From Zingiber officinale (taxonomy: Eukaryota > Streptophyta > Magnoliopsida > Zingiberales > Zingiberaceae): a stretch of DNA of 64,000 bases. This document shows positions 1 to 9,735 of this stretch, in pieces (the first letter of the stretch is position 1; each line of letters opens with the position of its first letter). The stretch spans positions 166,120,837 through 166,184,836 of the forward strand of contig NC_055988.1 of assembly GCF_018446385.1 (NCBI RefSeq), written 5' to 3'. The position numbers and the translations under genes were made by a program. The notes under the pieces are model-generated. The model did not search any database, had not been told where the DNA came from, and saw nothing but the letters and a program-made list of their open reading frames with translations.

Positions 1-1300
1 AAATGATTTTTAAAATAATTTTAAAATGATTTTATAAGAATTTTTAAAAGAATTTTTAAAAGAATTTTAAAAGAATTTTTAAATTAATTTTTAAAAGAGT
101 TTTTAAAAGAATTTTTTTAAAAATATTTAAAATAATTTTTAAAAGAATTTTTAAATAATTTTAAAGAATTTTTAAAAGAATTTTTAAAATGAGTTTTAAA
201 AGTTTTTTAAATAATTTTTAATTTTTTTTTTAAAATGATCTTTAAAGAATTTTAAAATGATATTTAAAATAATTTTTAAAAGAGTTTTTAAAAGAAGTTT
301 TTTAAATAATTTTTAAAAGTGTTTTTCAAATAAATTTTAAAATAATTTTTAAATGATTTTTTAAAAGAATTTTTAAGATGAGTTTTAAAAGTTTTTAAAA
401 TAATTTTTAAAATAGTTTTTAAAATAATTTTTAAAAGAATTTTAAAATGTTTTTTAAAAGAATTTTTAAGTAATTTTTAAGAGAGTTTTTAAAAGAATTT
501 TTTAAATGAATTTTTAAAAGAATTTTTAATATAATTTTTAAAAGGGTTTTAAAAATAAATTTTAAAAGAATTTTTTAAAATAATTTTTAAATAATTTTTT
601 AAAAAAATTTAAATGATTTTTTAAAAGAATTTTTATAATGAGTTTTAAAAGTTTTTAAAATAATTTTTAAAATAGTTTTTAAAATGATTTTTAAAACAAT
701 TTTTAAATAATTTTTAAAAGAGTTTTTAAAAGAATATTTTAAAATAAATTTTAAAAGAGTTTTTAAAATAAATTTTAAAAGAATTTTTTAAAATAATTTT
801 TAAAGAATTTTAAAAGAATTTTTAAAGAGTTTTTGAAAGAATTTTTAAATTGAGTTTTAAAAGTTTTTAAAATAATTTTTTAAAGTTAATTTTTGAATTT
901 TTAAGTTTAAAATAACTTTTTAAAGTTAATTTTAAAATATATTTTTAAGATTAAAATAAATTTTTAAGGTTAATTTTAAAATAAATTTTTAATATTAAAA
1001 TAAATTTTTAGGGTTAATTTTAAGTTGATTCTCACGCAAGCATCATTTAAGTTATATAGGGAAAAAGAATTGTTAAGTGAATTTTTAGGTTTATTAAAAA
1101 AAAATTAATTTAAATTTTTTAGATAAATTTTTAAGTTAAAAAAAAATTAAGTTTTAATTTAATTTTAATTTAATTTAAATTTTAATTTAATTTAATTTAA
1201 ATTTAAATTTAATTTAATTTTAATTTGATTTAATTTTAATTTAATTTTAATTTAAGTTAATTTTAATTTAATTTTAATTTAATTTAAATGTTAAAGTCCT
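1..1300. repeat. AT-rich degenerate array of TTTTTAAAA words
   Basis: This stretch is almost pure A+T, built from variants of a word such as AATTTTTAAAAG that recurs roughly every 11-20 bases. From about 1,130 it shifts to AATTTAATTTTAATTT words. There is no gene and no clear fixed period, so it looks like a decayed simple-sequence array. It may belong to the AT-rich internal region of element A to its right. Its left end is outside the window. Confidence 0.7.
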
Positions 1301-1957
1301 TAGTCATATCACCCGATCTATGTTTTCAATCAGGGAATCCTATAATTTTGTGAAATGAATTAGGTTTAATTTTAGGGTTTGGTTTAACTTTGTGTTAGAT
1401 TCAGGTTTAGCTTTGGGCTCAACAAATAAGCATTTTTTGGATAAACTTTTGGACTATGGTAAGTTACTTGGACATCATTAGAGTAACCATGCCTTCGAGG
1501 TTTTTCAAATAGTCTTATCCACTGAACTTAATACAAAAACCTTGGTCTAACTGGTTAGGATCCGTAAGGGGTAGCTTCGGCTAGTTCCACTTAGCCAAGT
1601 GCACCAAGTAGAAGTCATATCTTCCTAGACATGCATAGACTAAGCTTCCCTAACGTACTATCATCCAAAACTTCACCAGTACCATTTTTCAAGTTAAACT
1701 TGAACCCTTTTTAACTAGTCCTAATTACCCTGTCGGGTAGGTTGGTTAGGGTTACCCTGTCGGGTAGGTTAGTTTTGGAGGTGCCAGCTATTCTGGAGCC
1801 TCCCCTGAATTATTGGTCGTTGATTTAATTTTTAATTTTAGGTTTATTATAGTTAGGTTTTGGTTAAAATTGAATGTTTAATTTGTAATTTAGATTTAAG
1901 TTTTTAATTTTGAATTAATTAAATTGGTCAAATTATTTTTCTTTAAGAGAGTGTATT
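1301..1957 (-). other. Probable internal non-coding region of copia-type element A
   Basis: No gene is visible. Read on the minus strand this lies downstream of the element A gag remains. It includes a moderately GC-rich patch (about 1,480-1,820) with a short direct repeat around the word ACCCTGTCGGGTAGG at 1,727-1,742 and 1,754-1,768. I assign it to element A only by position and composition. Confidence 0.4.
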
Positions 1958-3560
1958 TAATATTTGAATTTTCTTTTAATTTTATTAAGTTAATTGAATT
2001 ATCTTTATTTAATAGATTAGTGTTAATGTTTAAATTTTTAATAATTTTTAAATTTGAATTAATTAAAGTGTTTGAATTATATTTTCTTAAAGGTTTATCT
2101 TTTAACCTTTTATTAATTGTTAATTTTGAATTTTTCAGATTATCTTTATTTTTTAAGTTGATATAATTAGTGGAATTTATTAAATTATTCTTATCATTAA
2201 AATTTATTTTTGTTGTTAATTAAATTGTCTTGGGTTCGGATAGGATTTTTTAGATTAATATTATCTAGATTATTAATAATTTATTAATTTTATCTAGATC
2301 AATATTGACCTTGTCGTCTCTATCATTTGAGTTTTCAGATTTGTTTAGGTTTAAGTTAGAATTTTTAGATTTATTAATTATTTTTAGATTTTTTGAATTT
2401 TCTAAATTAATTTGATTTGCTTTATCATATAATATCCTAGGGGTATTTTTGCAATTATTGTCAACTATATTATTTTCACATATATTTTCAGAAATAGTCA
2501 AATCAATGCTCATATTTTTTAAACTACCATTAGCAGGGGTATTTTGGTAAATATTACTCACCTTAACCGCATCCCCTAATTCAGTAGGCTTTTCGATTGG
2601 ATCTGACCTGAGTTTGGATTCGATTTTTACTTGATCCTCGAGCTCCATCGGCTCCTCATGAAGTTTGATCAATTGGGTCCAAAGCTCATGTGTATCTTTG
2701 TACTTTTCTAGTCTGCATAAAATATTGTTAGGCAAAACATTTGAATTAATTGTTAGGTAAAACATTTAATATTTGATTTTTCTTTTAATTTTATTAAGTT
2801 AATTGAATTATCTTTATTTAATAGATTAGTGTTAATGTTTAAATTTTTACTAATTTTTAAATTTGAATTAATTAAAGTGTTTGAATTATATTTTCTTAAA
2901 GGTTTATCTTTTAACCTTTTATTAATTGTTAATTTTAAATTTTTTAGATTATCTTTGTTTTTTAAGTTGATATAATTAGTGGAATTTATTAGATTATTCT
3001 TATCATTAAAATTTAATTTTTTGTTAATTAAATTGTCTTGGGTTTGAATAGGATTTTTTAGATTAATATTGTCTAGATTATTAAATAATTTATTAATTTT
3101 ATCTAGATCAATATTGACGTTGTCATCTCTATCATTTGAGTTTTCAGATTTGTTTAGGTTTAAGTTTGAATTTTTAGGTTTATTAATTATTTTCAGATTT
3201 TTTGAATTTTCTAAATTAATTTGATTTGCTTTATCATATAATATCCTAGGGTATTTTTGCAATTATTGTCAACTACATTATTTTCACATATATTTTCAGA
3301 AATAGCCAAATCAATGCTCATATTTTTTAAACTACCATTAGCAGGGTATTTTGGTAAATATTACTCACCTTAACTGCATCCCCTAATTCAGTAGGCTTTT
3401 CGATTGGATCTGACCCGAGTTCGAATTCGATTTTTACTTGATCCTCGAGCTCCATCGGCTCCTCATGAAGTTTGATCAATTGGGTCCAAAGCTCATGTGC
3501 ATCTTTATACTTTTCTAGTCTGCATAAAACATTGTAAGGTAAAACATTACAAATATTTTT
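1958..3560 (-). repeat. Internal tandem duplication (~808 bp) in gag region of element A
   Basis: Two consecutive copies of one segment are visible. The words at 1,971 and 2,780, and at 2,713 and 3,521, are matching positions, giving an offset of 808-809 bases. Each copy carries a gag-like block with the residues CRLEKYKD and LWTQLIKLHEEP, followed by an Asn/Lys-rich low-complexity tail. Such a direct duplication is consistent with unequal exchange or replication slippage in a non-coding fossil. The two copies remain very similar, so the duplication is younger than the element. Confidence 0.75.
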
Positions 3561-3713
3561 ACTTACATTTGTGTTTAGTTCTGAGTTCTGAGAAGGTTTT
3601 CTCAATATCAACCAATAGTCAAAGTTTAGACTTCCTAAGAAACATTCCATTCTTCGCCTCCAGTAGTTAGGGATGTAAACGAGCCGAGCCGAGCCGAGCT
3701 TTAGGGTGTCCAA
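2265..3713 (-). pseudogene. Gag-like remains (UBN2 type) of copia element A
   Basis: Minus-strand blocks show the gag features of plant copia elements: an aromatic/Arg motif of the YWRRRMECFLGS kind near 3,650 and the helical block with LWTQLIKLHEEP. The tail is rich in Asn and Lys because of the high A+T content. The blocks appear twice owing to the tandem duplication. This is a fossil with several interruptions, and no zinc knuckle is evident. The assignment rests on the motif similarity to the clearer gag of elements B and D in this window. Confidence 0.6.
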
Positions 3714-4307
3714 GCTTGTTTGATAAGATAACCGAGCCGAGCTTAAAATGAACCAAGCTTTTGAAATGAGTGTTCAAGCTTGGCTTGGTTTATTTTTTAT
3801 GAGCTTGAGCTTGTTTGAAGCTTGGCTTGAGCTTGGTTCGTTTAGATGTTATCAAGCTCTCAATTCAAGCTTGGTTCGAGCTTGGTTCGAGCTTGGCTTG
3901 AGCTTGGTTTGAGCTTGACTTGAGCTTGGTTCGTTTAGATGTTATCAAGCTCTCAACTCAAGCTTGTTTGGTTGTTTGAAACTTTTAATTGTTTGATTGG
4001 TTATTAAGATTGATAATTTAAATTTATTTATTTATTTTATTTTATTTAATTATTTATTTAGGATATTGAAAAGAGTTTTATTAATAAATATGGTTCGTGA
4101 ACATTGTTCACGAACGTTGTTCACGAACATTGTTCACGAACGTTAACGAGCTGAACACATATGTGTTCAAGCTTGTTTGTTTAGCTTAACAAGCTGTTCA
4201 AGCTTGTTTGTTTAATTAATCCTATGTATATTGAACGAACATAAACAAGCTCTTACCAAGCCGAACACCAAGCTTGTTCACGAACGCTTGGTTCATTTAC
4301 AGCCCTA
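3668..4307. mobile_element. hAT-like non-autonomous DNA transposon (MITE), copy 1
   Basis: A 640-bp element with imperfect terminal inverted repeats: TAGGGATGTAAACGAGCC at the left, and at the right a sequence whose complement is TAGGGCTGTAAATGAACC (15 of 18 match). It is flanked by a perfect 8-bp target duplication CCAGTAGT (3,660-3,667 and 4,308-4,315). The 8-bp duplication and TAGGG ends fit the hAT superfamily. There is no coding capacity. The interior consists of variants of GAGCTTGGCTTG in both orientations, plus a short GTTCACGAAC palindrome run (about 4,095-4,145). It is inserted in the gag of element A. Confidence 0.85.
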
Positions 4308-4315
4308 CCAGTAGT

Positions 4316-4731
4316 TGAAATCTTGATCGTACGGTGGTGGTTCGTTGGGGTTCCATCCTTCTTGAAGAGACATTATTCTTGCACACAGAAAAACAGACAA
4401 AAAAAATCCCAAGACTTGGTCTTGGATTAGCAGTGCCAAAAAAAATAATATTTCACTATTTTCGAGAAAAATAATAAAATATTATTAAAATATTAATAAA
4501 ATATTTGAAAAAATATTATTTCAAAATTTTGAAAATGTAATATTTTGTCAATACTAAACAATGGTGAAGAGATGGCGATGTATTTTTCAAAAACAGTTTT
4601 GGAGGAAAAAAAACGAAAAACGTAAGGTTTTATTTTAAAGACAAACAATATCTAATTTTTCTTTACAAAAAAAACCCCTTTCTCGATTGGTGGTTGGATC
4701 AATTCAGAGCGGTACCCGCTTTGATACCACT
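4316..4731 (-). other. Start of gag, leader and primer-binding site of element A
   Basis: Read on the minus strand this follows the LTR directly. The sequence next to 4,732 carries a primer-binding site related to TGGTATCAGAGC (the initiator-methionine tRNA type used by most plant copia elements), then an A+T-rich leader, and the first gag residues near 4,380. No host gene is seen. Confidence 0.6.
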
Positions 4732-5870
4732 TGTTGGATCGTAGACGTTCGATAGAGGGGGGGGGTGAATATCGATTATGAAAATTCTTTCGATCAGAAT
4801 TAAATGCAGCGGAAAAATTAAGCAATGCTAACACAAACCAATTTTACTTGGTTCGGAGCCTGTGTCGACTCCTACTCCAATGCCCGCACTCTTTGAGTGC
4901 TTTCGGTGGGCAATCACTAGCAATTCGAAATTTATTACAAACTACGTACAGGAAAAGATAATGAAAATGACAGCAATACCGACAAAGGAATGAATCGAAA
5001 AGAAAAACGTGTGTTGTCGGAGCTTCGTTAGCGTCGCAGGAGCGCAGAGCAAGCAGTAGAAGATCTTTTTTTTCAGTTGTTGTTTTGATCTCCACCTCTG
5101 ACCCTCCTTTTATATGAGGCTCGGGGCGCCCCAGATCCCTTCCGGGCGCCCTAGTGAGACGTGGCAGGTCCAACCAGTGAGCTCCATGTGGCGACGACGC
5201 GATAGGATAAAAATCACCTCCCGGGCGCCCGGATCCTTTCCGGGCACCCGGACCACCTTTCTCCAAGGAACCTCTTTCCTGCAAGACAAGGTTAGTCCAA
5301 GACAAATAGATAATGTATATCCTGCAAAACAAAGTGTTAGCACAGTTTATAAGTTCAATATAAGAAGTATGACTTAGATTCCGTCTTTCCGAGACCGGAA
5401 TCTAGTCACGATCTCGACTTAGATATCCAAAATGGATCTAAGCCGGATCGATGCCTAATGTTCCCTTCCCAGGAACACGTCCTCACAGTCACTTCCTTCC
5501 AGTGACTTACCTTTACTCACCTGCCAGACGTCCGATCAGCCCTTCGACCCGTCTGGACTTCTCGGCAGCTATCTGGTCAGCACGTCGACCTAGCTGGACT
5601 TCTCGCCAAGCGTCCGGTCAGTCCGTCGACCCGCTTGGACTTCTCGCCAGCTATCCGGTCAGCCCGTCGACCTAGCTGGACTTCTCGCCAAGCGTCCGGT
5701 CAGCCCGTCGACCTGCTTGGACTTTGTGCCAGACATCCGGTCAGCCCGTCGACCTGTCTGGACTTCATCTGCACACTCGGTCAGAGTGTTAGATCACGAC
5801 AAACCTAACTTAACCTAATTTGTCATTCATCAAAACTTGAGTTAGACCGTTAGTGCTAACCGCACCAACA
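4732..5870 (-). repeat. LTR of copia-type element A (1,139 bp)
   Basis: The LTR is bounded by TGTTGG at the left and CCAACA at the right, and the primer-binding site lies directly at its left edge, so this is the 5' LTR of a minus-strand element. It holds a TATA-like box (complement strand, about 5,108-5,116), GC-rich palindromic GGGCGCCC modules (5,125-5,155 and 5,220-5,250), and a 41-bp tandem array (about 5,514-5,765). The partner LTR is outside the window, so its age cannot be read from LTR divergence. Confidence 0.8.
5514..5765. repeat. 41-bp tandem repeat array within LTR A
   Basis: About six imperfect copies of a 41-bp unit beginning GGACTTCTCGCCA and containing CCGGTCAG and CCGTCGACC. 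Unit starts at 5,555, 5,596 and 5,637 give the period directly. The array lies inside the LTR, between the TATA-like region and the outer LTR end, where enhancer-like repeats are often found in plant LTRs. Confidence 0.8.
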
Positions 5871-6555
5871 CTATGTACTTCACTTTTATGTAAACATGAA
5901 GCTGTCAAACTTTCACTTGGCTTGTAATCTTGAACTTGAATTTACTTTGGCCTAATTAATCTTCTTGTGATATGACCTGACCGCTGGCTTTCGGTTTTCT
6001 CTTATAGTATATTAACCGTCTTATAGTATGTTCGCCCTCTTATTTATAGTCTCGTATATTTCCCGACCGAAACGACCCATGGCCCTGCTAATGTGTAATT
6101 TGACCTTCTAGTTTAAGTCTTATTTGACCCCGGTCAGGAATCCCTTTTTTACCCTGACTTGTCTTCCTTGTCTTTTTCTGCTGACCGTTCAACTAAGCTT
6201 AACAAAGCGCCCTGGTCTGTGTTGATATCCTGACCTGCTTAGCTTGCCTTTTTCTGCTGACCGCCAAGGCTCGGCCATACCCCTTGGCCTGTTCTTTTCC
6301 CCGTAATCCAGGTCAAGCTAACTTCAGACCGGGAAATTGAAGGTTAAGCCCAGACCGAGAAAGAGAGGGCACTTTTCCATAAGACAACTGTTGTGTCTTT
6401 TCCCGAGATCCATCTCCTCGTACTTCGCGCCGGTACTTTTCCAAATATACCCTTGGGTGTTATTTTCAAAGAAGATCCGTCGGTTCTCTTTGTTCCCACC
6501 AATTATTGTGCACCGGTGGATGATGCCTGACAAAATTGCCCCTCTGCCCAGCGGC
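5871..6555. other. Non-coding flank, probably the 3' end region of the Tat gypsy element
   Basis: No gene is seen. The stretch is rich in words such as TGACCTG, CCGGTCAG and CCCGACCG, which also recur around the gypsy element at 29,030-29,900. It therefore probably includes the 3' untranslated region or LTR of that minus-strand element. I could not find matching LTR ends by eye, so no boundary is given. Confidence 0.35.
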
Positions 6556-6563
6556 TATAAATA
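6556..6563 (+). promoter_or_regulatory. TATA box in front of the antisense gene of the gypsy element
   Basis: A perfect TATAAATA lies on the plus strand, about 113 bases before the first in-frame ATG (6,676) of the antisense coding region. The spacing suits a plant core promoter with a short leader. It points to separate transcription of the antisense gene, but it might also be a fortuitous match in an LTR or UTR. Confidence 0.45.
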
Positions 6564-6675
6564 ATCTCCTCTAGCTTTGCCTCCAGACTTTGCACTTCTT
6601 CTTCCTACCGTCCGAATCTCTGCTTTTGCGTTGATAGCTTCCCGCTCGATCTCTTCTTCTTCTGTTTCTTTTCTC

Positions 6676-9093
6676 ATGACATCCCCCTCTTTTCTTCCTT
6701 CTTTGGCGACGGTGTACTACCTTGGTTCATCCACTTTCGACGAACTGGATCGAGATGACCTGCGCTACACCTACGGCGTTGGGGATAATGCCCATGTGAT
6801 CATCCCCACCGGGATACACCAATTTTTTGCTCCTCCCCATGGATATTGCACTTTCATCAAAGAGCAATTTGTAGTCGGCCTTCGTCTTCCTCTGCACCCC
6901 TTCTTTTCGGATGTGTGTCACCATTTCAAGATTCCTCTAGGACAACTGACGCCGAATGCTATAAGGATCCTCTGCGGCTTCGTGGTACTTTACGACGTTT
7001 GCGAGTTGTCCTGGTCCGCCCACTTGTTCTATTGCTTTTTCACCCTCCGACAACAGGAAGAAGCCACCTTCCGCTTCCAGCCTCGCCTTTGGACTGCTTT
7101 TTTCTCGCCCCTGCCGCCTTCTGAACCAAGTTAGAGGAATAAATTCTTCTTCATCCGTTTTCCCCAGGGGGTGGAGTGGCCCATGCGATGACAATCTTCA
7201 CTTCCCCCGAGCCCACCACTGGAGGATTTTTATCTTGATACCTCCTATATAGAGACTTCCTCTCGTTTAACGGGCTGGCAATTAAACTTAACCCGTCTAT
7301 TATCCGAGGAGTTGCTTGCCTACTTCCGCCTGAGCTACCTTACTCCAGATACGCCTCATTCCCTGGGTAAGTTTCCCTTTCAGTTCTGTTACCACTTCAT
7401 AAGTATTTTGTTTTTCCTATTGTAATTGACCTCCTACTTTACCCTGTGCAGCTGAAGTCTTAACCCGTGCCTCAGAGGTTCAGCCTCTTCCTCTGAGTGA
7501 CATGGAAATCATGAGGCGTGGTCGAGTTATTTTACAAAGAAGATCACTCCCCTACTCGTCTTCGACCTCCGTCGGTGGAGCTTCCCCGGCAAATCCTCGA
7601 CCCAGACCTCCTCACCGAGCTTCTTCCATTGTCCGTCCTGCTGTCTTTGCCCGTCCCACTCGTCCTCGGACTGCACGTTCGCCCCGGCCAGCTACCCCTG
7701 TTCGCCCTCGGGCCCCACGCACAGCCCGACCCCTTACCCCGACTCCTCTTCAATCGGTCAATCCTCCCCGAGCTACTTATATCCTTGGTCTGGGCCTCGG
7801 TCGAAGATCAGGCAACGCTCCCTACGCCAGCCCTGCTTTTAGAGAGGCTTCTCAAGCGGCTCGTCAAGCACGCTCCATAAACGACCTCTTGAATCAGGAT
7901 GCCCCTCCTTCTCTACGTAGGGCTCGGCTACCTTCCGCTGATTCTGATTCGGATGACCAACCGCTAGCTCAAAAACTTCGCCGCCGAGCCCCTCCTTCGG
8001 TGCCAGGTTCGGGCCCTTCCGCTATCCCTTCTCCTTCACCTCTGGTTGCAACCGCCTCTCCTCCTTCGCCTCCCATTGCAACCCCGACTTCTGTCCCAAG
8101 CCAAGCAGATGCTTCTCTGGCTCCTTCCACAGCCTCGGTTGAGCCTCCACCAGCTCCACCTTCTCCGCTAACTCTACCTTCTACCTCGCAGCAGCCTTAG
8201 AGCACCGAGGCCAGCCCATCGCACCATCCCTCTCCAGTTACCTCACCACCGGAGCCGTCTCCCGTGCCCCCATCAGCTCCTTCTGGGTCGGCTGCTGGGC
8301 CTTTTGGATTAGCTACGGGGCCTTCCCAACCGCCGCCACCTGTTCCTCTTCATTATCTTACCACCGCTCCTTCTGAAGCTGGGCTACAGTCCCAGCATGA
8401 TGTTCCCACCAGCACCTTGACTATGAAAGGTCGCCTGACCACTGTGTGGGAAGAAAGTAGGCATCAGATGGAACTTCTGCCGCCCTTCGCCCAGATGGAT
8501 AGATTCTCTGAGCTATATATCAAGGTCAACTTCCCTGATTGTTTACTGTAACTATTATATTCCGCATCCTTATCAGATTTTCTCCTATGTTCCAGGCCTG
8601 TGCAAAGTCCTTGACAGTAAATCAGTCCTTCCATGCTGTTCATCGTCAAAATAAGATGCTGCAGGACAAGGTAACTGAACTGGAGCTTCAATTGAATAAC
8701 CCGGCGCAGGCTAGTTATGCATTGAGAGATGAAGTAAAGGCTCTAACCAAAAGGAAGAATAGTCTGGAAGTATCTTTGACGGTATCTGATAAAGAGCTTA
8801 AGGGCCTCCAGGAAGGAAAAAGTCAGGTCGAGGCCGTGCACCAACAATGCATGGACCAACAAGCTTTGGAGCATCAACGAGCTATGGATCAATTGACTCA
8901 AAAGCTGCGTGCCGCCGAAGACTTAGCGCAGGAGCAAGACAAGAAACTAAAATCTCAGGCGGCTCAATTAACATCTCAAGCAGCAGAACTGTTGGCCGCT
9001 CAAACCGAACTAGCTCAGGCCCGGACTACTACAGAAGGAGTATCGACAGCCTTGACCATTTATAAAGAAGGAGAGAATGACCGCTGTCAATAG
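6676..9093 (+). pseudogene. Antisense additional gene of the Tat element ('putative gypsy type transposon' domain plus coiled coil)
   Basis: This reads opposite to gag-pol, between integrase and the 3' end. The first block (ATG at 6,676, to 7,134) matches the plant domain known as 'putative gypsy type transposon' (Pfam Transposase_28), with the typical features of an FVVGLRLPLHPFF-like segment followed by LGQLTPNAIRIL. A long Pro/Ser/Ala-rich linker follows (7,502-8,551). The last block (about 8,600-9,093) is a Leu/Gln/Glu-rich coiled coil of roughly 140 residues. The blocks are in different frames, with short gaps whose edges look like splice borders. The function in the element's life cycle is unknown. 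It is treated here as part of the fossil. Confidence 0.65.
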
Positions 9094-9735
9094 AGCCGCG
9101 CCTTTTATCTACGTTCTCCAGAGTTCTGTACACAAGCAGGACAACGTTTCTCTACCTCTATTATTTATGGTGCGGCCGGGGCTCTGAGACAACTTTATGA
9201 GCAGGACTACCTGAAATCAGCTTCTCCTCCTGAATTTTTAGATCATGACCGGATCCTTAAGGAAATTCCGGATGAGATTTTTGCTCCTTTCAAATGAGTC
9301 TTCCTGACTACTTGTGTATAATGACTTAACAATTTCTTGTAAATTACTTCGCTATTTTTCTGCTCGCATTCTAAGACTTACTTTTGCTAAAATTTCTTAG
9401 CTTTGCCATGAAAAGTATTAGGACATACAATTTCCGCTTTCATATCCTCTCCCTGCTCTTTTTGATCTGCTTTTCCCCGGTCTGCTACCCTAGTTTGTCG
9501 AGTTGGTGACAGCTTGGCTGACAACCCGGCTTACTCTTCTTCGTATGCTCCTTTAGACTCTATAAGGTCGCAAGTAATTAGCGCTCCATGGTTGGTCTAG
9601 CTTCTTGCCCCATTCATCTTGTAAGTAATAAGCCCCGGACAATAATTTTTTGATGACTTTGTAAGGTCCATCCAACTGGGGTGCTAATTTGGCTACGTCC
9701 CCCACGGGCTTGATTTGCTTCCAGACCAGATCTCC
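9094..9735. other. Non-coding spacer between integrase and the antisense gene
   Basis: No gene is recognised. The spacer separates the tails of two convergent coding regions: the antisense gene on the plus strand and integrase on the minus strand. Weak plus-strand protein-like sequence continues for about 200 bases past 9,093 and may be the end of the antisense gene. Confidence 0.5.

Larger units (their letters stand above)
1301..5870 (-). mobile_element. Copia-type LTR retrotransposon A, partial, minus strand
   Basis: A fossil copia-type element reading right to left. Visible parts are a 5' LTR (4,732-5,870), a primer-binding site next to it that resembles the usual plant TGGTATCAGAGC type, and gag-like coding remains of the UBN2 class (about 4,380 down to 1,960). 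The gag remains include a roughly 808-bp internal tandem duplication. No pol-like sequence is seen to the left within the window. A hAT-like MITE is inserted in the gag. The other LTR is not in the window, so the left boundary is uncertain. The element is broken, with several interruptions. Confidence 0.65.

Noticed and set aside
1735-1770. Interstitial telomere repeat (TTAGGGTT words)
   Set aside because: The TTAGGG word occurs within a short ACCCTGTCGGGTAGG direct repeat and is not a run of TTTAGGG units.
4095-4145. CACGAACGTTGTT run as a separate satellite
   Set aside because: It lies within the MITE boundaries at 3,668-4,307 and is part of that element's word-based interior.
5108-5377. 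Host gene in LTR A (open frames on both strands)
   Set aside because: The frames lie wholly inside the LTR across palindromic GC modules and show no domain.
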